Assembly (NCBI GenBank): GCA_018389105.1
Contig: JACATO010001736.1
Span: 1-64,000, forward strand
From: Nautilus pompilius
Lineage: Eukaryota; Mollusca; Cephalopoda; Nautilida; Nautilidae
Reading direction: 5' to 3'
DNA: 64,000 nucleotides
This document shows, piece after piece, positions 54,701-63,500 of this stretch (position 1 is the stretch's first letter; each line of letters starts with the position of its first letter). The notes under the pieces are model-generated. The model saw nothing but the letters and a program-made list of their open reading frames with translations, did no database searches and had not been told where the DNA came from. Both the position numbers and the translations under genes were made by a program.

Positions 54701-57210
54701 CTGTGTGAGAAAGTTCTGTCATAACCAGTGTACTTTTTCAGATGTGTCATTTCTACAGAAGTTTACTTTTTTCTCCTTTTTCCTTAGTGGTTTTCTTCTA
54801 TTTATAAGTGTACTAAATGGCTGCAAGTTGTCTTAATGCACCTGATAACTTTTGTTACTTTTGTGGGAACTTTGTAGTGAAGAAACAGCAAAGAAACATT
54901 TCAGACTTTTTAAAGAAAGTGTATTATGTGTATTTTGGTGTGAAACTTGGTGACCAGGGGCTCCACATAAAGTGTGTTCTATTTGTGTGGAAGAACTCTG
55001 ACAGTGGTCTCATGGTAAGGAAAAATCTTTCTGTTTTTGGATCCCTATGATCTGGAGGGAGCCCTGAAATCACAGTGATGACTGTTACCTTTGTTCGTGT
55101 AACGTACAGGGGTTCAATCTAAAAAATAGGAAAGAAATTTTCTATCTGAACCTATTGTTGGCAATACACCCTGTACCTCATGGCCCAGGTATACCAGTAC
55201 CTTTACCTCCAGAAAAACTAGAAGACACGCCTGAAGACTCTGAAAAAGGCCAGGATTCTAACGAGGAAGGACTTTCACAATGTTTCAGGCAGCAGTGAGC
55301 CCAAACTTTTTTTTACAGCTTGAATTGAATGACTTAGTCAGAGACTTGGGTCTTCCTAAAGATGCAGCAGAACTGTTAGGCTCTAGGTTAAAGGAAAAGA
55401 ACTTGTTGACCCCTGGTACTCTTTCTCATGGTTTAGAAATAGAGAAAAATATTTCATTCCATACTTTTCTAAAGAAGGTGACCTGGTTTACTGTAGCGAT
55501 GTCCCTGGACTGATGGAAAGGTTTAACATACAGTGTAATGTGAACGAGTGGAGGCTCTTTATTGACTAGTCATAAAAAGCCTCAAAGCAGTGCTTCTCCA
55601 CAATGGCAGCAAGTACACTTCAGTACCAGTAGGGCATTCTGTGTATCTGAAAGAATGCTACGAGAATTTAGCCTTAATTCTCACCGAACTGAAATACAAG
55701 GATCATGGATGGACGATATGCAGCGATCTAAAAGTAAGTTCCATAGTTCTTGGATAGCAGGGAGGATACACCAAGTACCCCTGTTTCTTGTGTGAATGGG
55801 ACAGCCGGGACAGGGGCCAACACTGGATCAAAAAGGAGTGGCTGTGTAGGGTAGAATTAGAACCTGGAAGCAAAAATGTAGTACGGGAAAGTTTGATTGA
55901 TCCAAAGAAAGTCCTCCTGCCTCCACTTCATATCAAGCTTGGACTGATGAAACAATTTGTAAAGGTTCTGTCAAAAGGAGGAGTGTGTTTTAAATACCTG
56001 CGCAACAAGTCTCCGGGACTGTCAGAAGCAAAAGTGAAAGAAGGTGTGTTTTCGTCGGTCCAGATACTCGGAAACTTCTGAAAGATGATCACGGTGTTTG
56101 AAACAGAAATGGAAACAGTTGAAAAAGAGGCCTGGAAAGCTTTCAAAGAAGTTGTACAGAAATTTCTTGGGAACTACAAGGACCCCAACTTTAAGTGTAT
56201 TGTGGAAAACATGCTGATGAAATTCAAAGTTGTTCGATGAGCTTGAGTTCTCATTCAGACTACTTCTCCGAAAATCTCGGTGCCGTTAGTGAAGAGCAGG
56301 GGGGAAAGATTTCATCAAGATATCGAGGGGATGGAACGTCAACACGTTTGCATACTACTGTCTGATGCTGCAGCAGAGAAGAGCCACAAGATGCCTACAA
56401 GAGAAAAGGTACCAGGAGGAGCTTGGAGGGGGAAACCGAAAAGGCAGCATGGATGAGGACTTGTAAAGTTGAGCGAGTGTTGAGAACGGTTTTCTATCAG
56501 TAATTTTGTAAACGAAACCATTTTTTTTTTTTTATTTTTGCAAATAAAATGTTTCAACCAGAATAAGTGGTAATGATGATGATCCCTGTTCCCATATTTT
56601 CGGATTCGCTCTGTGAAAAATCCTTACGAGACAGAGCGAAATAGCGGTCGCATCTGAAACCACCTCCCCCACCCCACTCCACTGCAGGCCCGAGTTATCC
56701 GCCCTTGCTTTAAAAAAAAAACAACAACAACAACAAAACACCCAACGCAGGTTAAATGTTGCATTTTTCGATCGAATAGCAGCACAAATACACCATCTCA
56801 TATCCTCGATCTGTTTGCCTTGTTTTTTCTTTTTTATTATTTAAGAGAAAGGGTAATAATCACCCACAGTATAAACAGTTTCTGTGTTTAATTCAAAGAC
56901 GACGCTCTAATCGGACGCACAGGGCACGCGCGGAGTCTCTCCCCCCCCCACCACCACCGACACACAGACAGACAGACTTAAGCAAAACAACAACAACAAA
57001 CCCGACCCCCCCCTCCACACACACACACACACACACACATCCCCAAACTAGAAAAATCAAAATAACCTGCCACCTGGGACCAGCTATGGGGACCACAGCA
57101 GCCATCCCGATCGGGTCCTTCCCTCCTCTGCCTTCCGCTCTCATCTCAGCCATAAGATCCTGCATGAAGAAGTAAAAAGCGTTCTTCTGCTTCTTCTTCG
57201 CCGGAGCCAT
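27672..57210 (-). CDS. MAEL: Maelstrom, piRNA-pathway HMG-box protein, 14 exons, 581 aa
   Basis: Exons in transcript order (plus coordinates): 57210-57067, 53160-53023, 52596-52512, 51417-51271, 47377-47336, 46448-46318, 44968-44769, 44065-44003, 37848-37662, 36057-35994, 34135-34049, 33324-33137, 31741-31543 and 27742-27672. All introns are GT-AG, all phases agree, and the CDS is 1746 nt. Residues 1-94 are the HMG box (NAFYFFMQDLMAEMR; DYYERLSKDWKAKKKG). The Maelstrom RNase-H-like domain spans about 123-340. It has E149 in PPLEIGLVKYSM and C297, H300 and C308 in CSWHEDKCVSYC, so the metazoan ECHC zinc-ligand set is complete. The tail (380-581) is Ser/Pro/Gln-rich and ends in GRGRGRG and VGRGYAPPSMG, Arg-Gly motifs of the kind that are methylated and bound by Tudor proteins. 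In flies and mice the family acts downstream of Piwi in transposon silencing and in the nuage; the role here is inferred from that. Human MAEL is 434 aa; the excess here is in the tail. Exon 13 has an alternative in-frame end (560 aa). Confidence 0.93.
28194..29490 (-). mobile_element. hAT transposase relic (ZBED5/SCAND3-like), internally deleted
   Basis: The - strand frame 29146-28736 (NTVSNCIKDMSDHCKAQIVK; SPGFAVKMDAAW) matches the start of the catalytic region of ZBED5/SCAND3/FAM200-type hAT transposases. The usual form is ...FAIQLDESTD.... After a frameshift, 28773-28588 continues with MTGKAQGVVEHIENI, ALAVKHMQEDLKIVLDESVK and SRPLNC. In the first block the catalytic D is replaced (KMDAAW for LDESTD is ambiguous). 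At 28194 cagtggttttcaaactttc is a textbook hAT terminal repeat. Only about 400 bp lie between mid-ORF and this end, so the C-terminal dimerisation part is deleted. The other terminus was not found. It lies in MAEL intron 13. Confidence 0.8.
29500..31534 (-). other. MAEL intron 13, remainder
   Basis: No gene recognised. The stretch contains a TTG repeat just below it (29214-29230), short A/T runs and unexplained open frames (for example 29623-29907 +) without domains. Confidence 0.5.
31535..31741 (-). CDS. MAEL: MAEL exon 13 with alternative stop or splice donor
   Basis: The exon encodes residues 493 onward and ends GRGRGRG. The sequence is aga g|gt ttg taa. If the GTTTGT donor (31542-31541) is used, the exon joins exon 14 in phase 1. 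If it is not used, translation stops at TAA 31537-31535, giving a 560-aa form ending RGRGL. AATAAA signals at 31535-31530 and 31506-31501 could terminate the short transcript. Confidence 0.75.
   Translation of the reverse strand, partial: STPVTFSLAANSSLGGASQPPHQHASTVSPQINQHFINPPCFQQSVTESTSQSMFNIPVVGRGRGRGL
31742..34048 (-). other. MAEL introns 11 and 12
   Basis: Intron 12 (33136-31742) and intron 11 (34048-33325) show no transposase or gene; exon 12 (33324-33137) lies between them. Confidence 0.5.
35040..35800 (-). mobile_element. Endonuclease (EEP)-bearing element fragment, probable LINE or Helitron relic
   Basis: On the - strand the reading KIPVLMVGDFNLKPIPPEDI (plus about 35175-35115) contains GDFN, the signature of the exonuclease-endonuclease-phosphatase domain of LINEs and some Helitrons. 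Flanking frames give scattered peptides with many stops. Without a reverse transcriptase or Rep/helicase motif I cannot say which element class it came from. It lies in MAEL intron 10. Confidence 0.5.
36735..37005 (+). repeat. tRNA-derived SINE, best-preserved copy
   Basis: An A-box-like ctggtggtccaaccgccgg (from about 36739) and a B-box-like gagttaaaatcccagtc (36779-36795) form a tRNA head. The body contains gcttggcatt, then tgggtttcctcctccc, then ggctgggcccctggtg, and ends near a short aaataaaaa tail. The same blocks occur in order in the copy at 21765-22020. It lies in MAEL intron 9. Confidence 0.65.
38360..39140 (+). mobile_element. Tigger/pogo transposase relic, C-terminal half
   Basis: The + strand encodes, across frameshifts, MQRQECHILLFTENRATHHS. 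This corresponds to the second catalytic block of Tigger-type transposases, whose usual core is ILLxxDNCxAHP, so the Asp is lost (E here). It then gives FYLAPLCSYNPV..IPGIIRIVEINYRKRMVRHL, equivalent to FLPPNxTSxxQPxDxGII...YRKRxxR, and SISVLNAILRL from the C-terminal helical part. It is dead and truncated at the 5' side. It lies in MAEL intron 8. Confidence 0.75.
39575..40900 (+). mobile_element. Full-length mariner element, inactive, 1326 bp
   Basis: Terminal inverted repeats are nearly perfect: ggtctgtccaaaaagaaacc on the left (from 39578), and the right end reads its reverse complement, ending at 40897. The element is flanked by TA at 39573-39574 and 40901-40902, the expected target duplication. 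The transposase on the + strand starts near 39782 (MKDLEEQCVCVKFCF), with HTH text CHEWYQHFKSGRT and RLTVHEVSEEVDICKS. The first catalytic block is ITDDEMWVYGYD. The second is HHKNAHAHVS, where the family's catalytic Asp (HHDNAPAH) is Lys. The third is SSDLAHADYFF. In-frame stops at 40008-40010 and 40179-40181 and several frameshifts confirm inactivity. The family resembles that of human SETMAR/Hsmar. Confidence 0.92.
41330..43990 (+). mobile_element. hAT transposase relic (ZMYM/TTF-type), split by a younger element
   Basis: The + strand shows, in order: a TTF-type zinc-finger region near 41340-41450 (SFHLVWLNQYSPRFSYFPSK), LREETIREEIVVF, then GLSIIADESADISGKEQLLL just before 41995. After the inserted mariner-like element the frame resumes at 43203 with IQKEFLGFTRLYELDATSIA, then NVYLRY/VPEIHNTFGTIK, then LAMPESVTRALQAVELDII and LSVPMQRRQQTVQLKH near 43880. 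Joined, the blocks follow the order of ZMYM1-like hAT transposases, including the catalytic DES. The C-terminal dimerisation domain is missing. Stops and frameshifts are frequent. Its visible end is within about 20 bp of MAEL exon 8. Confidence 0.82.
41995..43199 (+). mobile_element. Tc1/mariner-superfamily element nested in the hAT relic, 1205 bp
   Basis: The ends are cagggtgttcggaaagtcac on the left and its reverse complement at the right (to 43199), with flanking TA at 41993-41994 and 43200-43201. The transposase frame runs through TTEERVWLIEHVF, VQQRFAKKFPDTPFPHHNAV, DKFRKTGSVDDAKRCGRP, FFTDEAWSHLSGYV, FQQDGATAHTSHRFM and RSPDLNPSDFYLWGAAK, ending RRIQACIDANRGHFQH. All three acidic residues are retained (D, D, D), with 38 residues between the second and third. 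Stops at 42112-42114, 42460-42462 and 42953-42955, and a frameshift near 42660, make it inactive. Its sequence is less decayed than that of the host hAT, as expected for a younger insertion. Confidence 0.92.
44003..44065 (-). CDS. MAEL: MAEL exon 8, 63-nt exon with the zinc-ligand motif
   Basis: Preceded by a strong acceptor (ccttttgttttgcag) and followed by a consensus donor (gtgagt). It encodes CSWHEDKCVSYCALGIVRRY between split codons, phase 2 on both sides. It supplies C297, H300 and C308 of the ECHC set; skipping it would keep the frame but remove the ligands. Confidence 0.9.
45815..46060 (-). repeat. tRNA-derived SINE
   Basis: On the - strand, gagtttgaatctcagtcggg (plus 45998-46017) is a B box, with a tRNA-like head upstream (ttggtgatttaaaagtagattgc). 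The body has gctggccccatgggtttctccc, similar to the tgggtttcctcctccc block of the 36735 copy. It lies in MAEL intron 6 region. Confidence 0.6.
48206..50190 (-). mobile_element. hAT transposase relic with TTF-type finger and dimerisation domain
   Basis: At 50150-49820 the - strand reads WYQMFPRLEYDIAKNAAFCH then VQEVMHGHEKYYACND in shifted frames, a TTF-type zinc-finger head. At 48508-48206 it encodes VNPASTATFERSFSHLCFVR followed by LTKAKVNHLLLAKVY, the conserved hAT C-terminal dimerisation block (typical form PxSTAxxERSFSxLxxxKT). The middle is decayed. About 2 kb from head to tail, in MAEL intron 4. Confidence 0.8.
50200..51270 (-). other. Rest of MAEL intron 4 upstream side
   Basis: No recognised gene. 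A frame at 50358-50702 (+) has no domain I can name and no splice context. Confidence 0.45.
53161..54810 (-). other. MAEL intron 1, 3' part
   Basis: AT-rich sequence with A and T runs. No gene or transposase recognised. Confidence 0.5.
54817..56466 (+). pseudogene. Broken copy of a multi-copy, intronless CxxC protein family, probably transposon-derived
   Basis: Starting with MAASCLNAPDNFCYFCGNFV, the + strand carries, across several frameshifts and stops: IPMIWREP, HSDDCYLCSCNVQGFN, RPVPH-like HPVPHGPGIPVPLPPEKL, LNDLVRDLGLPKDAAELLGS, then CEWDSRDRGQHWIKKEW (55790 on), LLPPLHIKLGLMKQFVKVLS, AWKAFKEVVQKFLGNYKDPN and RGERFHQDIEGMER. The order and motifs match an uncharacterised protein family of about 550 aa that I recall as present in many near-identical copies in arthropod, cnidarian and other invertebrate genomes. 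I know no established function. Being intronless, multi-copy and decayed inside an intron fits a mobile origin, but no terminal repeats were identified here. Confidence 0.7.
57013..57040. repeat. (CA)n microsatellite just inside MAEL intron 1
   Basis: A pure CA run begins about 25 bp beyond the exon 1 donor (57066-57065), so on the MAEL strand the donor is followed by a GT-rich tract. Confidence 0.9.
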
Positions 57211-59248
57211 TTCGGTTCGCTAGCAGGGTTATAAAGGTATCCAGTCTGCCCTCGTATAAATTAGATAAACCGTCTTTTCTTTTTTCTCCAACTCCTCCTT
57301 CAAGGCAAATTTCCCTCCCTCTCTCTCTCTCTCTCTCTCCACACAGTCACGTACACAATACAATGCGCGTGCTCGGCAACGGCTGGGAAGTTTCGTTGAA
57401 GTTCGGGAGTCGCTCGGTGTTTTCCGTTCGCGTCGACCCACGAACTTTAACGGAAGAAGAAAACGAAATTCCAGTTTTATTAATACACCAAAAAACAACA
57501 ACAAGCAAACAAAATTAATATAACTTATTTGGGATGTTAAAAAAAAAAAAAAACACATCTGCGCTCTGTTAGCATGCAGTTTACTTTTTCCCATCTAGTG
57601 CGTCAACTCCTTGGTGGACACGAGAACCGGAAGTGAAAACGTTGCGGCTTAGAAAGTAGTCACATGTTATGATTTCAATTTCCGTTAGTCGAATGGTCGT
57701 AGTTATCTTTTAAACTGTGCTTTATTACGTTTCTTTTGCTACACAAACCTTCCCTTTTCTGCTGCGGATGAATAGTATTTACTGGTCGGGAAGAAGGCAC
57801 ACGGGTTGCTGAAGATGCGGCTTATTGTAGTGATGAGAATATGGAATAGAAAATAGAGTCAAACTTTCCCGTTTCATGTAAAGCAGGACTCAGAAGATAA
57901 CCCTCATTCTCGTGACCACTTTCTAGAGCTTATGCTTGTCCTGATTGTGATTTAGTAGCTCCAGGAGTCAAAATAAATAATGGTAATGTTATCAACTCGT
58001 GTTAGGACTAAGGTGCACAAATTGTTTGTTACCTATTACTTTATGTTTACAGAGCCGCCATGACTGAGCGAAGAGTTTAATGAGTTAAATAGTATGTGAT
58101 GTATGTCCTTGTGAAAGCATGAAATATCGCGTTTTAACTTTTAATGGAGATAGCACGAATGCTTGAGTTAAGAATCATTTAAAGGTAAAAAATAAAAATC
58201 CACTTAAATTCTTAAAAATCTTAGCTTTCGTTGAAAGTAAATTCAACAACCAAATATAAAACAAATTAGGTACTATGCAAAACTGAGAAAGTTCTAACAG
58301 ATTTATTACATTTGCATGATCTACGTTTTAAAAATATTTTCAAAAAATTTTAGTTACTTAATTTAGGGGACGTGCGTGCATAGACTTGATTTTAAAACAT
58401 GGAAATTAAGTTTCCTTTCTTTATTAGATTAATATATACGAGGGAATTTATTTCGGAGGAGGAGGGCTGAATAGAATAAATACTTAGGGGTGTAAAATGC
58501 TGCGATTTAATATGAATTCCTATTATTATTTACTTGTTATCTCCCATCTACACCGCGATTTTACCAGCCAATTAATTTTCTTGCAAACGTCGCATCAACA
58601 AAAATCGCTTCGACTTTAGAAACATTTTTTCATATTTTTTTTGGTTTGTTGTATCGATAAATAAAACTGCAAATAAAAATTTTTGATTGAACCCGTTTCG
58701 TCGATATTGCGATTGATTCACAATCACCCGTTCATCGACTTTTGTATTTTTTTGTGGGGGGGTGGTGGTGGAGGGATCTAAATCTTAGTAGTAGTGTTAA
58801 GATACACGCACAGTTTTCCCTGGACAATTATTTGAAAGAAACAAATTTAAAAAAAAAAAATTTCTCGGGGTAGCGAGTCAGGCCCTTGCTTCCTCTTCGA
58901 TTAGCCGTTGATATTAGTACTTTAAGGTGGTGGTGTGGTGGTGGGAGGGCGGACAGAGTAACTGCCCTTGTTGCGGGGAGAAACTAGCCAATCAGATAGC
59001 TCTATGCAAGAGGCGCTAAATTTCATTCCAATGGAGAACGAGGGAAAGGCTCATCTTTCGTGAAAACAAAAAAAAAACAGAATTTTTTTTCCTGCAGGTA
59101 GATGGTGTGGTAAGTTCGAGGGCGGTTTGTTTATCAGAATTTTATTTGAAGTGCGATGAAATGGTTCACCAGTCGCGTCTCTCTCTTTTTTTTTTTCCAT
59201 TGGAAGGACACGACGAGACGAGGGACGCCGCCGGCCGGTCGGCTGCTA
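57211..59248. promoter_or_regulatory. Intergenic region between divergent genes; candidate bidirectional promoter
   Basis: MAEL starts at 57210 on the - strand and the small basic-protein gene at 59249 on the + strand. The flanks nearest each start are GC-richer, with a (CT)n tract at about 57318-57338, while the middle (57900-58700) is AT-rich. No TATA box is obvious at either end. A shared regulatory region is inferred only from the head-to-head layout. Confidence 0.4.
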
Positions 59249-62200
59249 ATGGCGCTCTTCCCCAGATTTCGTTCTCCGCAGGCCCCGCGGAGACCCCCAC
59301 TGCGTACGGTTCCTGGATCTTCCCCTAACGGTAATAACGGCTCCATTCTGTTAGATCTGATTTAGGGATATCAGTCGTTGACCAGACAATACTAGACGTG
59401 CCCCAGCCCAACCCCAGCCCCAGCCCAAACCCCTACCCCCCTACCCCCTCTCCTTCACTCCTCGTTCCATTCGCTATTTCCCGGCGAGTTCCGAGCCTAA
59501 AAGGTGCTTGCCGAAGTCGAAGGATGTGCCCGCCCTGTGCCGTTTATTTCACACCAAAAATTGCAGTTTCCACGTCGGTTGGGGGGGGGTGAGAACCAAC
59601 TCCCCCACCCCCCCCAACCCTAAAGCGGAGTAAAATCGTAATAGTCTTGAATGTTGGACGAGTGGAGTCGTACAGTAGTATTATTAAAGCTACGAACAGC
59701 CATCGTGGTGTATCCCGCCGGAAAGAGAATTTGGCTGCTTGTCAGAAAGCGTAAAAATCATTGAACTTAAATAAAATGCAAGTTAAATTATTGGAGTGTT
59801 AAGTTCAAACAGAATAACCAAAGTTTGATCGGGGGGGGGGGGGACATACATCTAGGGAATTTCAAATTCCCCTGCCCAGGGCCTCATATTTTGACTTTGT
59901 TGTCCAGACTTGGAGAAGCTGTTGGAAGGAGCAATTTACTTTTAGCCAAACATCTATTAGTAGCACATTAAAGTTATCTTGGGAGCAGTAAACAAACGAA
60001 CAGAAGAAAAAGTTACAATAGTACGCCCCTGCATTCTTCAAAAGGGGCACTGTTCATTTAATGTGATTTTTGGTTCAAATTATCTTTGATGCCAAATGGT
60101 CTGTTATCCTCTCTGGCTCCTAGTGTAGCTGACTTTTGAAGGCAACATGACAGAAGAAAAATGTACCTATAATCTGAAAATTATTAGTATCTAGGTTACT
60201 TTGGTAAAAAAATCTAATTAAAACTTGTCAACTTTCATTCTTTTTGTTGGGTATATAGACTATTATGAGGCACTATTAGTTAAAAGGTTGTAGCCTTTTT
60301 TTTTTTTTTTTTTGTTTAATATCAAAATTTGAGTTTACATAATCATTAGAAATTTAAAAAGTTGAATACCTGAGAGAATTAAAAAAAAAATAAATAAATA
60401 GCATAAAAGGACCAGCAGTGTCAAATTATTCTGCTTTGTTGATGTTAGTAAAGTTTTTTTTTTGCATAGATTAGGAAAAAAAGTATATTTTTTTTAATTC
60501 CAGCATAATTCTTCACTTTGCAAAAAATAGGTTCAAGTAACTAGAGTCAGTTCATATGTATCGGTTTATAGATATTCATATCTTGTTTGGTTTAGGATTG
60601 CTGTTGAAACAGACTGTATCTTACAAAGGATTGACTATCTTTGCAGCTTATGAAAACATGGTTGGCTTGGGAAGTTCACCAGTGTCGCCAGATGAGTTAA
60701 TTATTCGCCAGCGGCTTCCTGAAAAGATGCCACAAACATCATCAGATATGCCGCTTGCTCTACGCCATACGTCCTTACTAGAAGGTTAGCAAGTGTGATA
60801 AAGGGGTTAAATGTGTTGAGGTTTAAATACAGATTAATGTCATAAGCATATTTAACAAAGTCTTAATGTAATTTTGACCTTGATATTAAATATCAAAGCA
60901 TTAACACATTGGTCTAAATCTGGCTTTTAATTTTTTTTTTTTTTTAGGGTTGTCTTGAAAATTCCTAAAACTTTTCTATTTATTCATTTCCTAAAATAAA
61001 AATGGGAAAATTGACTCTCTTATTTGATTGTTTTAACAGTCACAAAGTAAATATAAATCTGATGCATATCTGCTGCCAGGCTTCTATACCAGGTAATTAG
61101 GCAGGGAAGTCCTCTGTGAAAATTTCTGTAAGGATAATTTGCTTTTCATGACTGGTATCCTTTTTATGCTAATGAAGTTATTGCACTCAACCTGTAACTT
61201 GTGACCTGGAACCAAGCTGGGAAAGGAAGATAGGTGTGACACTGGAAAATACAGCAACCATGAAAGCACAAAAAAATTAGGTTCACTTTTTTTTTGGAAT
61301 AATGTATTACAATGTTTTTCTTAATTTTGTGGTTCTTGGAAATTAAAATTTTTTTGAAAAGCTCTTGAATTTCGATTGGCTAACTAAAAATCATTTTATA
61401 TCTCTTATTGTATGATGAGAGTTATCTTTCCTTGACGAGAGTTTTAAAGGTAGAAACTTAGACCAATACTGAGCAATGAGGTTTAATATTTCTAGAGGTG
61501 CATTTTTTCTAACTGAAGTATTGATTTTGATGTAGGAAAACTTACTGTGCTATGATGAGATCCAGAGGTGGGCAATATAAATTATGGTTTTTCAGGTTGT
61601 GTCTAGAATCTAGATTACATCTCAAAACAACTAAAATAGTTGTGTAAAGATTCAGTGCAGAAATTTAATTTTTCAGGTCGTTTACTGTCATCAAAAGTAC
61701 AGATTGAGGAAAATAAAGAAAGTGAAACACCAAATTGGAAAATTAACACAGATCATAGCAAAAGAGCTAGAAAACGACTGATCATGGCAGAAGACTCAAA
61801 AGCTGACTTTCCTGAGGTAAAAGACAATATTAAGTACTTTTTTTTGGAAGATATTGCTCCAGGTTGCCTGCACATGCAACATATTGATGGAAAGATAATT
61901 AGGATATCATAACTCTGCCATCATCTATGCAATCACTGAATGTGGTTTGAGCAACTGGGCTATTGTTGACTTTGCAGATGCAAAATCTAATATATTTCCA
62001 TGGACAATCCTAACTTGAAATTTTTTGAATTTTACAAGATCAGCTGCAGATGAATAATGCCAGTTGTAATTTACTTGTCACTATTGTCATTTTTAATGCT
62101 TTATATTTATTACCAGTGCATAATTTACAAATTTGAAATGCAAATGTGAACTGTAAGAGTAACAAATTATGTTTAATCATGCATATCTTGTGTACTTAGT

Positions 62201-62337
62201 ATTTGGAAAAATTTCTAGCTATGCCACTGGCTGAAGGGGAAAATAAGCAAGTGTTGCTAGCAGCTGATGGTGCCAGCCAAAAGAAAGAAGAAACTAAGCA
62301 GAAATATCTGAAAAGAATGTGTGATGGACCATGTTGA
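59249..62337 (+). CDS. Unidentified small basic protein with NLS-like motif, 4 exons, 165 aa
   Basis: Exons: 59249-59330, 60647-60784, 61677-61816 and 62200-62337 (stop 62335-62337). All junctions are GT-AG, the phases agree (1, 1, 0), and the CDS is 498 nt. An alternative exon 2 acceptor at 60595 adds 17 residues in frame. The N-terminus is Arg/Pro-rich (MALFPRFRSPQAPRRPP). Exon 2 encodes GSSPVSPDELIIRQRLPEKM and DMPLALRHTSLLEG. Exon 3 has KRARKR at 102-107, a nuclear-signal-like cluster. Exon 4 (YLEKFLAMPLAEGENKQ ... KQKYLKRMC) is probably helical. There is no signal peptide or membrane segment. I do not recognise the family. It lies head to head with MAEL. Exons 2 and 3 are the best supported; the last exon could instead continue elsewhere. 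Confidence 0.6.
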
Positions 62338-62559
62338 CTAGCTGGCCACTTTATTAGGGCCTATTATGTGCCCCTGAATGCAAATTAGGTCAACCATTTG
62401 GCATGGCAGGTGATCTCTGCAGTACTATATATGACTTGGACAAGTGCATTTGCAGTGTTTAAAGAGGTGGGATAGTGTGCCACAGTGGTCAAGACATTTT
62501 TGTTGGTAGGCTGTTCCACAAACGTAGTGACAGAAAAAAGAGAAAGGTGATTTGACAGG

Positions 62560-63300
62560 ATAGTGAAGTCTAACCATCATCAAACTCTAGACCAACTGAC
62601 AAACTTTCAATGCCGGGCAATCTGCACCTATATCCAGCTGTACTTTGTGAAGAACATTGCAACAAATAGACTATGACAGTAGGAGACTTGCATAAACCAG
62701 TAATCATTATTACTAATACGAAAATATGCCTGATGTAGTGAAGAAATTGGACTAAAGAGGACTGGAGAAAAGTGATGTGATCTGATATGTCACCATTCTT
62801 TTTTTTTGCACAGATGTAAGCCACATGAATCAACTTGGAGGCTCTTGTGTGGTCTTAACTGTTCAGGCCTCCAGTGGTGGAATCATAGTTTGTAACATGT
62901 TTGCTGGGATGTGTTGGGTACCTTGTTTGTTTAAGAAAGCAGAATGAATGATGAATGCCAAAGCTTAACTGAGGAGAGAGCTACTTCCAAGATGACAATG
63001 CTCCCAGCCATCATATCCACATTGTACATTCATAGTTTCAGGCACCTGCCACTTTCAGAACAAACCCCAGATCTCATTCTATAGGATGAACTTGTAAGAC
63101 ACACATGCCATCACTATCTTCTGCTTCTTATCTTGTCTTGTTCCATACATTGTGTACAATATTAATGACTGAATGGGGAAATATTTACTGGGACACTTTC
63201 CAACTCGTTATTAGATAAAGCTCCCTATAAGTGGCCACCTAATGTAGATGACCTGAGGAGAAAGCAAATTGAGATAGAGATTGTCAGTTTACCAGTAAGC
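62560..63300 (+). mobile_element. Tc1-like transposase relic
   Basis: The + strand reads, with frameshifts, SSGGIIVCNMFAGMCWVPC (about 62867-62923), equivalent to the GGSxMVWGCF...GxGPL block of Tc1 transposases. This is followed near 62990-63050 by QDDNAPSHHIHIVHS, equivalent to QQDNAPxHxAxxV, then an FQAPATFRT stretch. The catalytic second Asp is kept, but the following SPDLNPIE block is destroyed. The upstream HTH part is not recognisable. Confidence 0.65.
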
Positions 63301-63500
63301 TGATGAGTTTGCTCAACAACAAATATATAACATCTCTAAATCAAACAAGTGCAAATAAGAAAATTTAACTTCAGTATTGATAAACCAACAGATGAACTGT
63401 TGCAGTCATGAAGGATTCTTAGAATGTCAATTATTTGGTGAAGCAGTAATACCTAACCGCCTTTTGATAACTATATTATTATTATCTAGCTTAGTGTATA

